Part shown: one piece after another, positions 58,092 to 64,000 of the stretch
How positions within the stretch are numbered: the stretch's first letter is position 1
How the letters are laid out: every line of letters begins with the position of its first letter
From: Sambucus nigra
Lineage: Eukaryota > Streptophyta > Magnoliopsida > Dipsacales > Adoxaceae
Reading direction: 5' to 3'
Assembly: GCA_949130495.1 (NCBI GenBank)
Contig: OX422208.1
Coordinates: forward strand, 645,938,023-646,002,022
Length of the DNA stretch: 64,000 nucleotides
Notes under the pieces: model-generated
Seen by the model: the letters and a program-made list of their open reading frames with translations, nothing else
Told to the model about the DNA's origin: nothing
The model's database searches: none
Program-made: the position numbers and the translations under genes

Positions 58092-58190
58092 GGTTGAAAG
58101 CGATGTTAATGATACAATAAAGAAATAAATAATAAATGTGGTTTGAGAACTATTTAGTAATTTATATCCTAGTGGGGATAGGGTGTGATA
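58092..58190 (+). repeat. GGTTG copy, gag tail and 3' LTR remnant of the plus-strand Gypsy host
   Basis: After GGTTG (58092-58096) the host gag frame continues for about 12 codons. Then aataaagaaataaataataaatg (58120-58140) matches the LTR end at 37888-37910, and atagggtgtgata (58178-58190) closes it. GTATC follows. About 38 bases in between are absent from the 5' LTR. Confidence 0.8.
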
Positions 58191-58195
58191 GTATC

Positions 58196-58726
58196 CATCT
58201 CGGATGGATTAGTATCAGGAACAATAGAAAAATCATCTGGTTCAGAAGGATCGTCATTTGTAGAGTCACTGGAAAAGTCTGAGGAAATCCTGATGAGTTC
58301 ACCATTTGAAGTGGATTCAGGGTGAAGTGGAGGAGGTGGTTGAGAATCAACCAAGGCAAGATTAATTATTTCTTGTAAGATAATCGGTTCATTAATGTAG
58401 TCACGCATCTTCCTTAAGACTTGATCTTCTCCCTAAACACGATTTGTTAATACTGGTCATTTCACATCACTGCTAGAATCAATCCATTCCTCGTTGACTT
58501 TCTGAATCATTGCACTAAGTTGTATAAAGGCTTCTTCTCGATTGTGATTTCCCACCGATTATTGGGTATGATGTCCAAACTAAAAAGTAGTGAATCACGC
58601 GTATTCATAGTGCAAAATAAATTCATTATATAATAAAGGTAAAGAAGTTACGAAAAGTGTAAAATAACAAATATGCTATGAAAATTTTCCCATATAGGAA
58701 TCTAACTCGACTTATTTTTTTTTACA
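58196..58726 (-). pseudogene. Gypsy gag N-terminus of the minus-strand host, with leader
   Basis: A 79-codon minus-strand frame starts MRDYINEPIILQEIINLALV at 58408 and is acidic and Ser/Pro-rich up to the GTATC insertion. The continuation of gag is at 35812 leftward. The 5' leader lies between 58409 and 58726 and holds no ORF. Further gag-like start codons are possible upstream. Confidence 0.55.
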
Positions 58727-58739
58727 CACTCTGATACCA
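58727..58739 (-). other. primer-binding site of the minus-strand Gypsy element
   Basis: The minus strand reads tggtatcagagtg, just inside the 5' LTR, matching the initiator tRNA-Met type. Confidence 0.8.
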
Positions 58740-58742
58740 ACT

Positions 58743-61492
58743 TGTGACACCTTATTTTTGTTATGAATGTACAAGAGAGTAACAAAAAAATGAATTAAAA
58801 TTAAGGCGAAAAACAAAACTTTATTTATTTGGTAACGTCGCACGTTTATTGTACTACCACTACAGGGATGAATTTCTAATATTACATTTTATTCTCAAAT
58901 TAGAAAATAAAGTAGGGCATCGAAAACGGACACTCCTTGCTACCATCTTCTTTAGTGTCTCTCCATATAGTTAAATAAGAAAACATGTGGTCCATGTATA
59001 TCATTAAAAAGGAGGGACATTATCCTCTTTCTCTTGGAACATCTGGAGGAAGAAGGAATTAGCACAAATATTCTAAGCAATCTTAACAATTTTATAACAT
59101 ATATATGTAAGTAAAAGCATGGAGTGTGTATAGAGTTGACTCTTTGTTACAATAACACGGTACAAATTATATAATAAAAAAGTCAAGGAATTTAAACTGA
59201 TAATCCCATGCTTAGCAACTTATAAATGGGTATAGAAATAAATGAAGCGTCATCAGTAAAACCAAATTTTAATCAACCCAAAACCTTTGGGAAAAAGTAA
59301 CCGACTAGGCACATTATTAAAGTGGCACTCATACGTATGTAACTAAAAATCTAGGATCTCAAACATCTGGGACCTTCGGCCAAGTAGAAAAATTTTGTGG
59401 GACAACACGGCATTCTACTTTCTAGTTAATACTGATGCTTCTACAAGAATAATTTGTACAGAGGTGTAGGGTGAATTGATTCATTCATTACAATGATTTT
59501 CATGATATCAGCTATTAGAAGAGAGGGTATAAAATTAATCCAACTGATTATAATTAAATGTAACATAGTTATATCAACATAATAGTATGGTGATAATATA
59601 CACATACTAGGAATCAAATAGGGCTATCACATAGTGATATCAAGAGCAGTAAGACAAATATGCTGAAATTTACTATTAAAAGGATAAAACCTACTTATAC
59701 GTTTTATCGAATGGGATTAATTATGATTGAAGAGGAGATATAGAGGGGTTGGTACTTGATTTTAATTTCACAACCACTTTTCTAAGTAAGTGTAATTGAC
59801 AATAATGTTGGTTTGTGAAAATAACTAGAAAAACTGTGTTTATTAAAGTTTAAGTGTTAATTTGTAATTATTTTAGGGGCTTCAAAATATAAGGCTTAGA
59901 GTCAAATTTGAAACATGGTGTACAAGACTTTTTTATCCAAAATTTATCAAAATAGGTTTAGGAAAAATTTGGGGTTAACTTCATAACTTGAAAAAGTCAA
60001 GAGGGGTCAAATTATAATTATAGGAAAATATTAATAACCTAAAACCCTAATTTTATATAACTTTAGCTAGGATTAACCAAATACTGCCTTAATTTATACC
60101 ATTTTGACTAGATTTTTTTTTAAAAATATTGGGAAAAAATCAGGAAATAAAGATTGGCCACGCGCCCTAAAGCACTTAGTCAAGGTTTCTGGTTCAAAAT
60201 TTAATCTTCAACCTCTCGACAATTGACTTTGGGTTTGGAAAAACTTTGACCTTGAATAACTTCTAATTTTCTAGAACATTTAAGATGATCCTTCAACCAA
60301 TCCAACCTAATTTTTCACAAGGAATCCAAATATATAGGTTTCATAGATTGAGGTTCAGTATTCATCGAGTTACAACTACTGTGTATTTTTTAGAAATTTT
60401 GACCAAACATTCGAAGATCTATTGAATATGGCAATGGTTTTTATGCATATGGTTAGGTTTTTTCTATCTTAATGAAGGTTTTGGTCTTAGTTTGAAGTGT
60501 TGAGGAGGTCTCGTTCAGAAGAATTTGGAATTTTTAGTTTCTAAAATATAAAACATCTTTTGAGAAATTGAGGTTCAAAAATTACGAATTTTTTAAAATT
60601 ACCATTACATTTGAGCTACTGGGCTCATAAAAAACCTCTTCCTCACTTTTAAACTAGTTTAGAGTCAAGGAATTGAGTTTCGCCATTAAATCTTAGGCTT
60701 TAATGAAGTTTTTGAAGGTTTTTTCGAGCAGGGGTTATTCCAAACGTAAAAGTTTGGTTCTTTTGATTATAATGATCATAATAACAATGCAGAAAACAAA
60801 TGGAATTGAAAGAACAAAGATTAACACATAAAATGAGAGTGTACCAGATTGGAGGGAAATTTTTAAATTTTTAACAGGTTCAAGGGGTGGGTTTTATTGC
60901 TGATGATAATGGGGATTTTATGGTAGAAGGTAAGGAAAATTAATTGGTGCAGAAGATAGGTGGATTCTCCCTGTAATTACGATGATGAGTTTGTGGGAAC
61001 TTGAAGCACACATGGTTACACGGTGTAACCATGTGATTTTTTCTTGTTCTACATGTGTGGAGGTTGATGTGGTAGGGGCAATGTGTAAATATTAAGTTTT
61101 GAGTTTTAGTCCTTGGATGGAAAGTTATATATTTATTTAGTATTAAATATGGGATTTTTTCAAGTTTGAGGGGCATTTTTGTAAATTCATTAAAGTTTAA
61201 GGGTTAGAATTTTAATTTCTAATTAGTTTAAGCTTAAAGGTTTAATTTGATATGAAGTTTGGGTCTAGGGGTTAAGTATAGGTCAAGTTATGCTTCTTTC
61301 AAATGTTCAAGGGATATTTTGGTAAATTTAAAACTTTAGGGGGTACTTGGTAATAACCAAAGTTATAGGTTTGATGATGTAGTTTCAAATTTATTAAAAT
61401 ATTTTTGAATTTGAGTATTCTATAAGGGAGATAAAGGGCAATGTTGGTATTTGTTGATTCAATTAGCTCAGTTGAAATGTACGGGTGTTACA
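58743..61492 (-). repeat. 5' LTR of the minus-strand Gypsy element (2,750 bp)
   Basis: Partner of 20549-22629, about 85-90% alike by eye, and about 660 bp longer. It starts tgtgacacc and ends ggtgttaca in plus coordinates. No gene; ORF 60940-61176 is chance. Confidence 0.88.
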
Positions 61493-63400
61493 TATGATAA
61501 ATCCTATAAATTGACCTTGTAGTCTTATTAAATTTAGTATATTCTAAACCATTGTAATGATTCTTCTAAAATCCCACATGTTTAATCCGTAATTGAATCA
61601 AATCTTAGATAAATTAGTTAGAGTTATGAACCTAGGGTTCTAAAACTCATAATTTGAAATTGATTCTTTAATCCTTTTCTAAATAACCTCAAACTTGTAG
61701 TTATAGATTAGTAATGTTGACAACGCACTTATATCTGAAGGAGAATAGGATTGGGATCTATTAGAGGCTTCGTATTTAGGTTTGGCATTGGTAATGGTCA
61801 CTTTTAGAACTTGGAGAAGATGAACACTACATCAATCTCGTTAAAATGAGATTAGGTTCTCGTTCGAACGAGATAGGGAATCTCGTTCAAGCTATATGGT
61901 AATTGGTATGGAAGACTTGGGTATTTTTGCTAAAATGACTTTGGTTTTGGTTTGAACAATATAGGGGGTTTCGTTCAAACGATTTAGGGATTTTGTTCGA
62001 ACGACTTCAAGATAGTTTTGCTATAACTTCTTAATTAAATTGAAGTAATTATTTTGGTAATCCGTGAGTAGACTGGATTCTTGTATTTTGCTTTGTGTGC
62101 AAGCTTACCATGTTTTGTACATTCTCGTGGGGTACGTACTAGGAGGGATTTTAATTGAGTGTGTACGACATTAACCACATTGGTACCCCAGTGATAAATA
62201 TGGGCATACATTGGTCCTGTTACCCTGATCCTATGGATGACGTACCCATATCCTGAAAGGGATTAAACAAGATAGTTTTATCGCATAATCATGGGTATGG
62301 AGATCGTGCGATAAACGGAAGTGCGTAGTGATTATCCCTTGCTGAGGCTTTGAGGTTATAAGTTCGGGATGACCTATAACTATACATAGTAGACGAGTGG
62401 TCTCCGAAAGTAATAAAGATAAACCTTCATACCTTTATGTGTGGGCTTGTGCATAGCCCATCTATTTGAATGTGGGTGGGGACATACTCACTTGGATATT
62501 GGACTTATGCGATTAATCTTCCTTTACTGTGATTATACAGCTGATAAATGTTCGAGATATTGATAATGGAGCCCTGTTAATTACAAACAGATGAGAAAGA
62601 GTTATAATTATATTTTATTGGGTTCATTTGGGCTTCGGATCAGACCTGCATGCTATATTTAGGTTTTTTGGGTTGAGATAAATTAAAAACAACTAAAATA
62701 TGGGAGGAAGATGTATTATTATTGTGTCCCAACTTCAGTTATATTATTACTCTTTGTAGACTTGCTAGATTTAATCGTTTTTGTGGAATCTATTTACAGT
62801 TCCTAGGCAACAACACCCGCCACAACTAATTAGAGTCAAATATTGCATTTTGTTACCCCTTTCAATATTGCAGTCCCATGATCGTTAAACCCATATTGAT
62901 ACTTATTTAATGTATAACCTTAAGTATTCATGGTTAATCACTTGTGCAATGTTTATTTGAGTATTTACATGGTTTACGATGTTAATGGGGAGATTGGGAA
63001 GCAATCGGAGCAAAAAAAATTCACACACACTTTTAAGGGAAAAATGGTCATTCCAGTTGACCAATTTCGGACCCGGACTCTTCAAGAAAGTTGACGGCCT
63101 CGAATCAAGGAATGTTTTGGTTCAAACGGTACGTCAATCTGATATCAAATGAAAAAAGTATGAGCGTGTAAAGTTGGACTAAAAAGAAAATCAAAAATCA
63201 ATACCCCGGTTCAACCATGATGTCAAAACTTATGATCCGGGCATTGCAGGGAATTTTTTTTCCCCGAAATGAGGGTCACGTCAGTTTTTGCGTTACATGA
63301 ATCCGAGGTCGCATGAAGATGATATGGAGTTCGGGGTTATAACTCCAAATGTGGAAACATGGATCAATTTAAGGATTATATATTTTTTTGCTATATATTT
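61493..63400 (+). other. probable continuation of the outer chromovirus LTR, then unassigned sequence
   Basis: Resumes after the minus-strand element. It holds ctcgttcgaacgag (61859-61872), ttcgttcaaacga (about 61969) and tgttcgaacgac (about 61995). An LTR-like stretch follows with acgtacccatatcctg and a repeated tcgcataatcatgggtatgg (61860-62350). No polypurine tract, primer-binding site or LTR end could be fixed, and no coding region is seen to 63400. Confidence 0.4.
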
Positions 63401-63408
63401 AATGTAGA

Positions 63409-63476
63409 TCCAGCTAGCTCAGTGATATGACTGGTTTTGCTTGGGGGAGAGGTCGCAGGTTCGATTCCTCCCCTGG
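63409..63476 (+). repeat. tRNA-like SINE head
   Basis: A-box-like tagctcagtgat (63415-63426) and an exact B box, ggttcgattcc (63458-63468), 31 bases apart, with weak acceptor-like pairing (ccag/ctgg) at the ends. The D arm and T stem do not close, so it is not a functional tRNA. It fits the tRNA-derived head of a plant SINE. The SINE's 3' end is not defined. Confidence 0.55.
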
Positions 63477-63479
63477 CCT

Positions 63480-64000
63480 TATATTCCCTCCATGAGTTTG
63501 AATCAACATCCAGCAAGGCGCCACAAGACGGCGAGATCAGACGGCCATTGTGAAGCCACTTGGCACCCTCACCCCTTGCCCAAGACTATCTTGCTCAATG
63601 TGTGCCCATCCCCAACTCATTCCACGCGCGTGAGACACCTCCCTCATTCTACCTATTTTTTTCCCTTATTTTATATTTCTCCCCCATAACTTCTTTCCTT
63701 TTATAAATTTCCATCCTCCCCCTATACTTTATTCTTTCTCCTTTTCCTTTTTAAAAGAAAATAATTTTTTTATTTCTTCTCCCATAATCATTTGTTCAGC
63801 CACCCCATACCTCTTTTTTAGTGTTTAATTAAAATCATCCATCATTTGTGAAATTTCAATTATGCCCCAAAGCTATTTATTTCCACCTATAAAAGGGCAA
63901 TTGAGTTTCATTGGTTTGGCATCCATATTTTGTTGATATTAGTACCCAAATTATAAAGAATTAAGACCGAAATATCGTTATACTTTCATTATTTGTAATT
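63480..64000 (+). other. noncoding right end with a TATA motif
   Basis: Pyrimidine-rich sequence. The ORF 63441-63689 overlaps the tRNA-like element and has no domain. A good TATA motif, cctataaaagggc, at 63886-63898 sits about 100 bases before the window edge, so a transcription unit could begin near 63920 and lie outside the window. Confidence 0.3.

Larger units (their letters stand above)
35818..58190 (+). mobile_element. plus-strand Ty3/Gypsy element, about 3.15 kb of own sequence, split by two insertions
   Basis: Bounded by GTATC duplications. Own parts are the 5' LTR (35818-37924), a primer-binding site (37928-37939), the gag start (about 38110-38276), more gag (50778-51372), then directly the last about 70-90 bp of the 3' LTR (to 58190). 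The rest of gag, all pol and most of the 3' LTR are missing: an internal deletion joined gag to the LTR at a shared aataaagaaataaat stretch. The two insertions are 38282-50772 and 51373-58091. Confidence 0.85.
20549..61492 (-). mobile_element. minus-strand Ty3/Gypsy element (host of the nest), about 9.8 kb without its insertions
   Basis: Two related LTRs in the same orientation bound it: 58743-61492 (5' LTR on its own strand) and 20549-22629 (3' LTR). Ends are tgtcacacc / ggtgttaca. A primer-binding site sits just inside the 5' LTR (58727-58739). Pol remnants are at 22640-25569, gag at 34358-35812 and 58196-58410. Two insertions split it: 25575-34352 and 35818-58190. TGATAA occurs at both flanks (20543-20548, 61495-61500), but the right copy is three bases away from the LTR end, so the duplication is only tentative. 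Confidence 0.85.

Noticed and set aside
20543..61500. TGATAA as a certain target duplication of the minus-strand Gypsy element
   Set aside because: The right copy is three bases away from the LTR end, so I give it only as tentative.

Overview
The window is a piece of plant nuclear genome, almost certainly from repeat-rich (pericentromeric-type) heterochromatin of an angiosperm. Everything recognisable is plant transposable element: a hAT DNA transposon with a BED-finger transposase, an L1-type LINE with DUF4283 ORF1, Ty3/Gypsy elements of the chromovirus and Athila types, a Sirevirus-like Ty1/Copia gag-only element, and tRNA-like repeats. I found no intact cellular gene. One poorly supported minus-strand multi-exon remnant (about 7.2-8.7 kb) could be host or element derived.

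Left third (1-20.5 kb): an LTR remnant (1-5889) is split by a 4.1-kb hAT element (212-4305, 8-bp duplication). Then come unassigned sequence, a 124-bp tandem array, a minus-strand exon series, a 5.1-kb minus-strand LINE (9626-14737, 16-bp duplication), the 3' end of a Sirevirus-like copia (about 15.9-17.8 kb), a tRNA-like repeat and the 3' end of a plus-strand chromovirus (19.1-20.5 kb).

Right two thirds (20.5-61.5 kb): a nest of retrotransposons whose boundaries I could read, most with exact 5-bp target duplications. A minus-strand Gypsy element (20549-61492) was hit twice. In its protease/RT region lies a copia gag-only element arranged LTR-gag-LTR-gag-LTR (25575-34352, ATATC). In its gag lies a plus-strand Gypsy element (35818-58190, GTATC). 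That second host was itself hit twice in its gag, by a 12.5-kb Athila-type element (38282-50772, TGACG) and by a 6.7-kb gag-only element (51373-58091, GGTTG). The minus-strand Gypsy probably sits in the LTR of the plus-strand chromovirus ending at 20548.

All coding regions are broken. The Athila polyprotein is one unshifted frame (40008-45554) carrying seven stops, mostly explainable by C-to-T or G-to-A transitions, and its integrase has lost the first catalytic Asp. Downstream is an extra ORF (46318-47337) preceded by its own TATA box and by a second copy of the palindromic GGACCGGTCC block found in the LTRs. That arrangement is the most interesting candidate in the window. The last 2.5 kb holds a tRNA-like SINE head and no gene.
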